Positions 7,785 to 13,499 of a DNA stretch of 13,499 nt are shown piece after piece. Numbering within the stretch: position 1 is the stretch's first letter; the number at the start of each line of letters is the position of its first letter. Source of the DNA: an uncultured Altererythrobacter sp. (lineage in GTDB: Bacteria > Pseudomonadota > Alphaproteobacteria > Sphingomonadales > Sphingomonadaceae). The stretch is taken from contig CAMPIX010000036.1 in the NCBI GenBank assembly GCA_946886565.1, positions 1 to 13,499 of the forward strand, in the 5' to 3' direction. Position numbers and translations under genes: made by a program. The notes beneath the pieces are model-generated. The model was not told the DNA's origin and did no database searches. It saw nothing but the letters and a program-made list of their open reading frames with translations.

Positions 7785-9071
7785 ATGATCCGTACCATCG
7801 CCCTCGGGATTGCGCTCGCTGCAGCGCCCGTTCAGCTTGCCGCACAAACGCCCGACCCGAAGGAGGACGCCATGCCCGGCCAGCTCGAAACCGGTGCCGA
7901 AGGGGTGGTGGCGGTGCTGCGCGGCGAGCGGCCGGCAGCCGAGGTTTTTGCGCCCGCTTTCCTCGCGGCGGTGCCCGAGGATCAGCTAAAGGCGCTAACC
8001 GAACAACTCACCGCCCAGTTCGGCGCCTTGCAGGGGCTCGAGGGCGTCACCCCGGCGAGCCCCTCTGCGGGAACGATCGCGATCCGGTTCGAGAAGGCGA
8101 TCGCACGCGGGCCGATGCAGCTCGACGCGGAGGGGCAGGTGATCGGCCTGCGGCTCAACCAGTTCGAGCCGATGGACGACAGCGCCGGGAAGATCGCGGC
8201 CGATCTCGCCGCGCTGCCGGGCCGGACGAGCGTGTACTACGCGCCGCTCGCCGAGGGAGCGGAGCCGATCCTGACCCACAACGCCGACGCGCAGTTCGCG
8301 ATCGGATCGACCTTCAAGCTCTACATCCTGTCCACGCTTGCGCGGCAGATCGCGGCGGGCGAGCACGCGTGGGACGAGGTCGTTCCGCTAGAGGTCCGCT
8401 CGCTGCCGAGCGGCATCATGCAGGACTGGCCGAAGGGCGCGCCGGTGACGCTGCACACTCTCGCCACGCTGATGATCTCGATCAGCGACAATACCGCGAC
8501 CGACCAGCTGCTCGCGATCGTCGGGCGCGAGGCCGTGGCCGAGGAACTGCGCGCGAGCGGCCACTCGGCACCAGCGCGCACCCTGCCCTTCCTCTCGACG
8601 CTGGAGCTGTTCGGGCTGAAGGGCGACCTCGCGCGGGGAAGAGCCTATGCTGCGGCGAGCGAGGAGGAACAGGCACGCCTCCTCGCAGCCTTCGCGCAGG
8701 AGATCGGCAGCGATCCGGACAGGATCGTCAAGCCGACCTTCAGTCAGCCGACCGCGATCGACACCCTCGAATGGTTTGCCAGTGGCCGCGACATCGCGGG
8801 CGTGCTGCGCCGCATCGTCGCGCTCGACGATCCGACCGCGCGCGAGATCATGGCGGTCACCCCCGCGGTGCCCGACCCCAAGCGCAAGGACTGGTCCTAC
8901 ATCGGCTACAAGGGCGGGTCCGAGCCCGGCGTGCTCAACCTCACCTGGCTGCTGCGAGACAAGGCCGGCGAGTGGCGGGTGCTGACGACGAGCTGGAACA
9001 ACGCCGGGGCTCCGGTCGAGGCCAGCACGCTCGAACTGATCGCGCAGCGCATCCTCTCGCTCGAGGCTTGA
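7785..9071 (+). CDS. Secreted serine hydrolase, class A beta-lactamase fold (ORF12/LpqF-like)
   Basis: A 428-aa predicted periplasmic enzyme. The signal peptide is MIRTIALGIALAAAPVQLAA (cleavage about A20/Q21). Residues about 35-130 form a small alpha/beta N-terminal domain, recalling the NTF2/cystatin-like domain of ORF12 of the clavulanic acid cluster and of mycobacterial LpqF. The C-terminal part carries class A-like motifs: S175-T-F-K178 (nucleophile and base), S234-D-N236, and K376-G-G378 in place of the usual K-T/S-G. I see no ExxLN omega-loop motif with the deacylating Glu, so a true beta-lactamase is unlikely; a slow esterase, a peptidase or a penicillin-binding role is more plausible. 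GGAGG lies eight bases before the ATG at 7785. A second ATG at 7872 has a near-perfect AAGGAGG (7860-7866) and would give a form without signal peptide. moxR begins 68 nt downstream. Confidence 0.82.
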   Translation: MIRTIALGIALAAAPVQLAAQTPDPKEDAMPGQLETGAEGVVAVLRGERPAAEVFAPAFLAAVPEDQLKALTEQLTAQFGALQGLEGVTPASPSAGTIAIRFEKAIARGPMQLDAEGQVIGLRLNQFEPMDDSAGKIAADLAALPGRTSVYYAPLAEGAEPILTHNADAQFAIGSTFKLYILSTLARQIAAGEHAWDEVVPLEVRSLPSGIMQDWPKGAPVTLHTLATLMISISDNTATDQLLAIVGREAVAEELRASGHSAPARTLPFLSTLELFGLKGDLARGRAYAAASEEEQARLLAAFAQEIGSDPDRIVKPTFSQPTAIDTLEWFASGRDIAGVLRRIVALDDPTAREIMAVTPAVPDPKRKDWSYIGYKGGSEPGVLNLTWLLRDKAGEWRVLTTSWNNAGAPVEASTLELIAQRILSLEA

Positions 9072-9139
9072 GGCCGATCCCCCTTGCTCTCGCTCCGCGC
9101 ACACCTTAACGCGCACGTAAAGTTGCAAGAGGAAACCGG

Positions 9140-9986
<847 letters not shown>

Positions 9987-9988
<2 letters not shown>

Positions 9989-10017
9989 TTTTTCGACCAG
10001 ATCGGTCGGCTAAAATC
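9987..10017. other. Stem-loop spanning the convergent moxR and ccdB stop codons
   Basis: Arms GATTTT (9987-9992) and AAAATC (10012-10017) enclose a second stem, CGACC (9994-9998) and GGTCG (10004-10008), around a 5-nt loop. It overlaps both stop codons and may separate the converging transcripts. The 3' flank is A-rich on either strand, without a U-tract, so it is not a canonical intrinsic terminator. Confidence 0.4.
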
Positions 10018-10306
10018 CCGAGATGAGCATGTCGAGCGCGTTGCCGATGGTGAGGTCGTGTTCGGCCATCGAGCCAATTGGAACGCCGAGTTCACGCCGG
10101 TCGAGGCTCATCGCCTCCTGAGGCAGGAGAACGTGCTCCGCTCCCGAAAAAGAGATCGCGGGGTTGAGTCTGCGAACATTCCCCCATGATTCCGAAGCTG
10201 GGACAAGCGGTACGACGAAACGAGTTTCCAAGTCCGACAGCAGGTCGGCCTGGCAATCGACTACCAATATGCCGTCGCCCAGCCGGTGAACGTCGAACTT
10301 GGCCAT
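10010..10306 (-). CDS. ccdB: CcdB-family toxin
   Basis: A 98-aa protein of CcdB type, the toxin of a type II module whose F-plasmid member poisons DNA gyrase by binding GyrA. The N-terminus MAKFDVHRL, then VVDCQADLLSDLETRFVVPLVP matches the CcdB pattern (VDVQSDI...R.VIPL), and the C-terminus NALDMLISGF matches chromosomal relatives. F-plasmid CcdB ends F-W-G-I, with Trp99, Gly100 and Ile101 important for gyrase poisoning; here the equivalent end is I-S-G-F, so the Trp is missing. Its ATG overlaps the ccdA TGA by one base (TGATG), the standard coupled antitoxin-toxin order. The gene converges on moxR. Family assignment is strong; gyrase poisoning is uncertain. Confidence 0.9.
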   Translation of the reverse strand: MAKFDVHRLGDGILVVDCQADLLSDLETRFVVPLVPASESWGNVRRLNPAISFSGAEHVLLPQEAMSLDRRELGVPIGSMAEHDLTIGNALDMLISGF

Positions 10307-10548
10307 CAGAAGCGACGATATTTGGCCAGCAGCAACCCATGCTTTGCGACATGAGCGTTGTATTCCGCGATCGCCTCGGCATTCTCTTCCCGCCAGCGGG
10401 CTTCGCGCGTCGCCTTGACCTCCCGAGCAAGGCCCTCCTCACAGGCGCGGGACAGGTTGATGTCGAGTTCGCGCGCGGCCTGCACGAGCGACTGGTCGAG
10501 CGAAACATTGGTCGCCCGGCGGAGCGAGCCGCGTGCGGGAGCGTTCAT
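10306..10548 (-). CDS. ccdA: CcdA-family antitoxin
   Basis: An 80-aa antitoxin. The N-terminal RRATNVSLDQSLVQAARELDINLSRACEEGL is a ribbon-helix-helix DNA-binding segment (about residues 10-40). The C-terminal RWREENAEAIAEYNAHVAKHGLLLAKYRRF is the CcdB-neutralising tail seen in CcdA proteins (compare the pattern WxxENxxAxxxYNxxVxxxGLxLxxFRxF). The ATG at 10548 is preferred to an upstream GTG at 10557 because AAGG (10557-10560) sits eight bases before it. Translationally coupled to ccdB through TGATG. A sigma-70-like promoter and a perfect inverted repeat lie directly upstream, consistent with autoregulation by the CcdA-CcdB complex. Confidence 0.9.
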   Translation of the reverse strand: MNAPARGSLRRATNVSLDQSLVQAARELDINLSRACEEGLAREVKATREARWREENAEAIAEYNAHVAKHGLLLAKYRRF

Positions 10549-10560
10549 TCGCAACACCTT

Positions 10561-10585
10561 TCATGCGCAGGATAAACGCGCATGA
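10561..10585. promoter_or_regulatory. Inverted-repeat operator candidate of ccdAB
   Basis: A perfect 8-bp inverted repeat, TCATGCGC (10561-10568) and GCGCATGA (10578-10585), with a 9-bp spacer that holds the -10 box of the ccdAB promoter. CcdA is a ribbon-helix-helix dimer that binds such palindromes, and CcdA-CcdB complexes repress their own operon. The position over the start of transcription would block RNA polymerase. The repeat is seen directly; the binding is inference. Confidence 0.65.
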
Positions 10586-10597
10586 CTATAGGTGCAA
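10569..10597 (-). promoter_or_regulatory. Promoter of ccdAB
   Basis: Read on the minus strand: TTGCAC (10592-10597), a 17-nt spacer, TATCCT (10569-10574). Expected start near 10562, then AAGG (10557-10560) and the ccdA ATG at 10548. The -10 box lies in the spacer of the inverted repeat. Confidence 0.6.
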
Positions 10598-10663
10598 GGG
10601 TGGCGGTCCGCTACGCAAAGAAGCTTTCCTACACCGAGCCGGATCGGTACTCCCGTCTCCGTG

Positions 10664-10707
10664 GGCAGGTCAGCCTGCCATCATACAGAAATCGGAAAGT
10701 GGCAGGC
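10664..10707. repeat. Overlapping inverted repeats able to form alternative hairpins
   Basis: GGCAGG (10664-10669) pairs with CCTGCC (10674-10679) around a 4-nt loop. The overlapping GCCTGCCA (10673-10680) pairs perfectly with TGGCAGGC (10700-10707) across 19 nt. The two stems share the central arm and exclude each other. No U-tract follows on either strand. Confidence 0.5.
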
Positions 10708-10713
10708 CGGACG

Positions 10714-10779
10714 TCGAAATTTTCCATAACCCGTTTGAAACGCATCACAATCTGCCAGATCGAAGTTTTTCATACACCC
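10714..10779. repeat. Pair of imperfect direct repeats of about 20 bp
   Basis: TCGAAATTTTCCATAACCC (10714-10732) and TCGAAGTTTTTCATACACCC (10760-10779) agree at most positions with one 1-nt gap, 46 nt apart. They are A+T-rich in a GC-rich setting. Their function is unknown; transposon-end remnants or protein-binding sites are possible. Confidence 0.4.
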
Positions 10780-10803
10780 CCGGTCACTGGTCCACTCGCC
10801 CCC

Positions 10804-12204
10804 TCAATCGAAGCTGTACGCCAGTTCGAAATCGCCCCAGCGGCGGCCGGCGACGAACACCGGGACATAGACGTTGCGGACCACGCGGTAGGTCTTGCCG
10901 TCGCCTTCCTGGCGATAGACGGCCATCATGTAGGCGTCGCCGCTGCGCTTGGCCTTCTGGTCGATCGCGTCGAGGATCATCCGTCCGTTGCGGCAAAAGC
11001 GGGTGTCGTGCGCGAGGTCGCCGGTCGGCGCCTGCGAGTGCTTGGTCAGGTGGGTCGGCAGATAGCCGTTCATGTCGGTGCAGGCGGCGGCCATGATCGG
11101 CCCCTCGCCTCCGGCCGCACCGTCGAGGAGATGACGCCAGTTCGCGTGGGCCCAATCGACCAGCGAAGTGCGGAATCGCACCGGATTGCTACCCTCGATC
11201 TCGCGATAGTCCTGATCGAACAGCTGCGCGGTATCGAGCTTGCCCGCCGCGATCGCCTCTTCGGCAATCCGTTCGACCTCGCGAGCATGCTCCTGCGCAC
11301 GCTCGACCATCGCGCTGTCCTGCGGCGAAAGCCCGGCCTTGACGATCGAATCGAACATCTCGCTCGCGGTCATCTCGAGCTCTTCCATCCGGCGATGGGC
11401 GCTCTGCAGCTTGCTCTCGTTCTCGATCGCAGCCGCATCGAAATTGTCGAGCACGTTCTGCACCCGGTGGACATGGCCGCTGATCGTGCCGGTCGCGCGG
11501 GCGATCTCGTCATTCTGGCGGTCGACTTCCTCGACCAGCTCGGCAACACCCTGGATCGTCTGCTCGATCTGGAACACCGAGGCCTTGGCCTCCTTGCTCG
11601 CCTCGGCCCCGCTCTCGATCTGCGCGATCACCGAATTGGCCTCGCTGCCGAGCGTGTCGATCGTGCGGGCGATTTCCTCGGTCGCGCGGCGGGTGTCGCC
11701 GGCGAGGCTTTTCACCTCGTTCGCGACCACCGCGAAGGTGCGGCCCGCGTCGCCCGCGCGCATCGCCTCGATCGTGGCGTTCAATGCGAGGATGTTGGTC
11801 GTCTCGGCGATCTGCTCGATGTCCTGCGAGGATCGGCGCACCTGGTCCATCGCCGCGGCGAAGCCGGTGACGTGCTGGGTCAGCGTGTCGACGAGCTCGA
11901 GCAGGTCGGCGATCTGACCAAGCGAGGAATGAATGAGGTCGGTGCCCTGCCCCAGCCGGTCGATCGCGCGCTCCGACAGCATGCGCGCCTCGTCGCTCGC
12001 CTGCGACACCTTCGACTGGTCGGCCTCGAGCGCCGCCACCGTGCCGCGCAGCGCGGTGTGCTCGGCGCGCAACGTTTCGGAAGATTTGATCACCGCCTCG
12101 ACGATCCCGGCGACGTCGGTGCAGCCGACCGTCACCTCGCCGCAGTTCTCCGGAATGCGGTCGATCGGCTCGCTGTTGCCCATACCGATCCTGAGTTCTT
12201 CCAT
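10804..12204 (-). CDS. Soluble methyl-accepting chemotaxis protein with C-terminal Cache-like sensor
   Basis: A 466-aa cytoplasmic chemoreceptor-like protein without transmembrane segments or a HAMP domain. Residues about 40-320 are helical coiled coil. The conserved hairpin tip that contacts CheA/CheW is at about 129-164: [20 protein letters not shown] followed by [10 protein letters not shown], with T136 where Q is usual. Residues about 325-466 form a PAS/Cache-like module carrying T376-DMNGYLPTH385, [18 protein letters not shown] and a closing [17 protein letters not shown]; this pattern is known at the C-terminus of some alphaproteobacterial receptors. The sensor thus follows the signalling part, the reverse of classical receptors. 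GGGGGG (12215-12220) precedes the ATG at 12204; a second ATG at 12183 is possible. No other che genes are in the window. Ligand unknown; internal redox or energy sensing is one option. Confidence 0.85.
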   Translation of the reverse strand: MEELRIGMGNSEPIDRIPENCGEVTVGCTDVAGIVEAVIKSSETLRAEHTALRGTVAALEADQSKVSQASDEARMLSERAIDRLGQGTDLIHSSLGQIADLLELVDTLTQHVTGFAAAMDQVRRSSQDIEQIAETTNILALNATIEAMRAGDAGRTFAVVANEVKSLAGDTRRATEEIARTIDTLGSEANSVIAQIESGAEASKEAKASVFQIEQTIQGVAELVEEVDRQNDEIARATGTISGHVHRVQNVLDNFDAAAIENESKLQSAHRRMEELEMTASEMFDSIVKAGLSPQDSAMVERAQEHAREVERIAEEAIAAGKLDTAQLFDQDYREIEGSNPVRFRTSLVDWAHANWRHLLDGAAGGEGPIMAAACTDMNGYLPTHLTKHSQAPTGDLAHDTRFCRNGRMILDAIDQKAKRSGDAYMMAVYRQEGDGKTYRVVRNVYVPVFVAGRRWGDFELAYSFD

Positions 12205-12236
12205 CGAATTCGCACCCCCCGAAGGCCTTGTTGCGC

Positions 12237-12251
12237 CCGGGCTTAGCCCGG
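12237..12251. repeat. Short perfect hairpin in the leader of the chemotaxis gene
   Basis: CCGGGC (12237-12242), TTA, GCCCGG (12246-12251): a 6-bp GC-only stem with a 3-nt loop, about 33 nt upstream of the minus-strand ATG. It could influence the leader mRNA. No U-tract follows. Confidence 0.4.
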
Positions 12252-12255
12252 CATG

Positions 12256-12271
12256 GTTAGCGAACGTTTAA
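12256..12271 (-). promoter_or_regulatory. Candidate CtrA box upstream of the chemotaxis gene
   Basis: On the minus strand the sequence is TTAA, seven bases, CTAAC. This matches the CtrA consensus TTAA-N7-TTAAC at eight of nine fixed positions and lies about 52 nt before the ATG. CtrA controls motility and chemotaxis genes in many alphaproteobacteria. A match of this length can arise by chance. Confidence 0.3.
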
Positions 12272-12291
12272 GACCTGAATCGATTGTTCGC
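12260..12291. repeat. Inverted repeat in the divergent chemotaxis/VWA promoter region
   Basis: GCGAAC (12260-12265) and GTTCGC (12286-12291), perfect 6-bp arms 20 nt apart, in the 144-nt region between the two divergent starts. It overlaps the candidate CtrA box. A regulator site is possible but the arms are short. Confidence 0.25.
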
Positions 12292-12348
12292 ATACCTGCC
12301 GTAACGTCATGCTGGCGACCGCGCGGCGGACGGGGTAGGACGAGGCCC

Positions 12349-13499
12349 ATGTTCTTCAACTTCGTCGATGAGCTGCGCGCCGCGGGCATTCCCGCGAGCT
12401 TCAAGGAGCACCTGACGCTGCTTGAGGCGCTCGATCGCGGGGTGATCGAGCAGACGCCCGAGGCGTTCTATTACCTCAGCCGCGCGACCTTCGTGAAGGA
12501 CGAGGGCCTGATCGACCGCTTCGACCAGGTGTTCCAGAAGGTCTTCAAGGGCATTTTCACCGACTACGGCGCGAACCCGGTCGACATTCCCGAGGACTGG
12601 CTCAAGGCTGTCGCCGAGAAGTTCCTCACCCCCGAGGAGATGGCGAAGATCCAGTCGCTCGGCGACTGGGACGAGATCATGGAGACGCTCAAGAAGCGGC
12701 TAGAGGAACAGGAAAAGCGCCATCAGGGCGGCAACAAGTGGATCGGCACCGGCGGCACGAGCCCCTTCGGCAACTCGGGCTACAATCCCGAAGGCGTGCG
12801 CATCGGCGGCGAGAGCAAGCACAAGCGCGCGCTGAAGGTGTGGGACAAGCGCGAGTTCAAGAACCTCGACAACACGAAGGAGCTCGGCACCCGCAACATC
12901 AAGATGGCGCTGCGCCGCCTGCGCCGTTTCGCGCGTGAAGGGGCGGCCGACGAGCTCGACCTCGACGCGACGATCGAGGGCACCGCCAAGCAGGGCTGGC
13001 TCGACATCCACATGCGGCCGGAACGGCACAATGCGGTCAAGCTGCTGCTCTTCCTCGATGTCGGCGGGTCGATGGACCCGTTCATCAAGCTGGTCGAGGA
13101 GCTGTTCAGCGCCGCCACCGCCGAGTTCAAGAACCTCGAATTCTTCTACTTCCACAACTGCCTCTACGAAGGCGTGTGGAAGGACAACCGCCGCCGCTGG
13201 CAGGAGCGCACGAAGACCTGGGACGTGCTCCACAAATACGGCCACGACTACAAGGTGATCTTCGTCGGCGACGCGGCGATGAGCCCCTACGAAGTCACTC
13301 ATCCCGGCGGCAGCGTCGAGCATATGAACGAGGAAGCGGGCGCGGCGTGGATGCAGCGGGTAACCAACACCTACCCCGCGGCCGTGTGGCTCAACCCGGT
13401 GCCCGAGAAGCAGTGGGGCTATTCGCAGTCGACCAAGATTATCAAGCAACTGGTCAACGACCGCATGTACCCGCTCACGCTCGACGGCCTCGACGACGC
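12349..13499 (+). CDS. VWA domain protein, CoxE-like (cut by the right edge)
   Basis: 383 codons are visible, open at the right edge. The N-terminus MFFNFVDELRAAGIPASFKEHLTLLEALD is typical of CoxE-like proteins. A charged helix (ETLKKRLEEQEKRHQ, about 109-124) is followed by a glycine-rich segment (about 125-150). The von Willebrand factor A domain starts at LLLFLDVGGSMDP with the MIDAS motif D237-V-G-G-S241; D308 in FVGDAAM is a further candidate metal ligand. CoxE-type proteins act with a MoxR/CoxD-type ATPase, for example in maturing the CO dehydrogenase cofactor; the matching ATPase here is at 9140-9988. AGGA (12337-12340) lies eight bases before the ATG and GAGG three bases before it. 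The gene is divergent from the chemotaxis gene. Family is secure; the client is unknown. Confidence 0.9.
   Translation, partial: MFFNFVDELRAAGIPASFKEHLTLLEALDRGVIEQTPEAFYYLSRATFVKDEGLIDRFDQVFQKVFKGIFTDYGANPVDIPEDWLKAVAEKFLTPEEMAKIQSLGDWDEIMETLKKRLEEQEKRHQGGNKWIGTGGTSPFGNSGYNPEGVRIGGESKHKRALKVWDKREFKNLDNTKELGTRNIKMALRRLRRFAREGAADELDLDATIEGTAKQGWLDIHMRPERHNAVKLLLFLDVGGSMDPFIKLVEELFSAATAEFKNLEFFYFHNCLYEGVWKDNRRRWQERTKTWDVLHKYGHDYKVIFVGDAAMSPYEVTHPGGSVEHMNEEAGAAWMQRVTNTYPAAVWLNPVPEKQWGYSQSTKIIKQLVNDRMYPLTLDGLDD

Larger units (their letters stand above)
10598..10803. other. Repeat-bearing intergenic stretch between ccdA and the chemotaxis gene
   Basis: About 206 nt beyond the ccdAB promoter and after the chemotaxis-gene stop, without a convincing gene. 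The part from about 10680 to 10780 is clearly richer in A+T than its neighbours. It contains overlapping inverted repeats and a pair of imperfect direct repeats (listed separately). A 30-codon minus-strand reading frame (10681-10773, starting MKNFDLADCDAF) has weak translation signals and no recognised family; I do not call it a gene. The stretch may be a remnant of an inserted element or a regulatory region. Confidence 0.5.

Noticed and set aside
6871..7845. Longer hydrolase start at 7845
   Set aside because: The extra 67 residues have no hydrolase homology and overlap the divergent gene. The ATG at 7644 has a strong ribosome-binding site.
7785..9071. Antibiotic-resistance beta-lactamase
   Set aside because: KGG replaces KTG, no omega-loop Glu motif is visible, and the architecture is ORF12/LpqF-like.
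10582..12246. Plus-strand open frame of 554 codons over the chemotaxis gene
   Set aside because: Most of it is the antisense shadow of the receptor gene, which has clear family motifs. Its first part only reads through the intergenic repeat region.
12700..13449. Minus-strand open frame opposite the VWA gene
   Set aside because: Composition is shadow-like, whereas the plus-strand frame has CoxE and MIDAS motifs.

Overview
The window is GC-rich (roughly two-thirds G+C by eye), densely coded DNA of alphaproteobacterial character, most likely Sphingomonadales / Erythrobacteraceae. This rests on the gene set (lpoA-like / rsmI / yraN / gshB neighbourhood, parE, paired MoxR and CoxE-like proteins) and on codon usage. 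I saw no rRNA, tRNA, CRISPR array or intact insertion sequence. The organism assignment is inference.

Layout. Positions 1-2472, minus strand: a tight co-directional block read right to left, rsmI (16S rRNA 2'-O-methyltransferase), yraN (UPF0102), gshB (glutathione synthase) and the start of a DedA-family membrane protein cut by the left edge. rsmI and yraN overlap by 4 nt, yraN and gshB are 10 nt apart, and gshB and dedA are 23 nt apart. Positions 2499-5711, plus strand: an outer-membrane lipoprotein of the penicillin-binding-protein-activator (LpoA C-terminal) type, divergent from rsmI, then parE (topoisomerase IV subunit B). Positions 5780-6874, plus: a secreted protein with two GxxH motifs (DUF5694-like, TraB/Tiki type). 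It meets a minus-strand alpha/beta hydrolase (6871-7644) tail to tail, the two stop codons sharing one CTAG. The hydrolase looks like the N-terminal half of a known hydrolase-OsmC fusion. Positions 7785-9071, plus: a secreted serine hydrolase of the class A beta-lactamase fold with an extra N-terminal domain (ORF12/LpqF-like).

Positions 9140-13499: a MoxR-type AAA+ ATPase and a CoxE-like von Willebrand factor A protein (right end cut), which normally work as a pair. Here they are about 2.4 kb apart. Between them, all on the opposite strand, lie a chromosomal ccdAB toxin-antitoxin operon, a repeat-bearing and comparatively AT-rich non-coding stretch of about 200 nt, and a soluble methyl-accepting chemotaxis protein with a C-terminal Cache-like sensor.

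How the genes fit together: the left part is housekeeping (ribosome modification, thiol redox, envelope synthesis, chromosome segregation), the middle holds small envelope or secreted enzymes, and the right third is the accessory-looking part. The most specific regulatory signal is a perfect 8-bp inverted repeat flanking the -10 box of ccdAB, a likely autoregulatory operator. I see no clearly new multi-gene system. The best leads are the ccdAB islet between moxR and its partner, the lone hydrolase domain, and the divergent toxin C-terminus.
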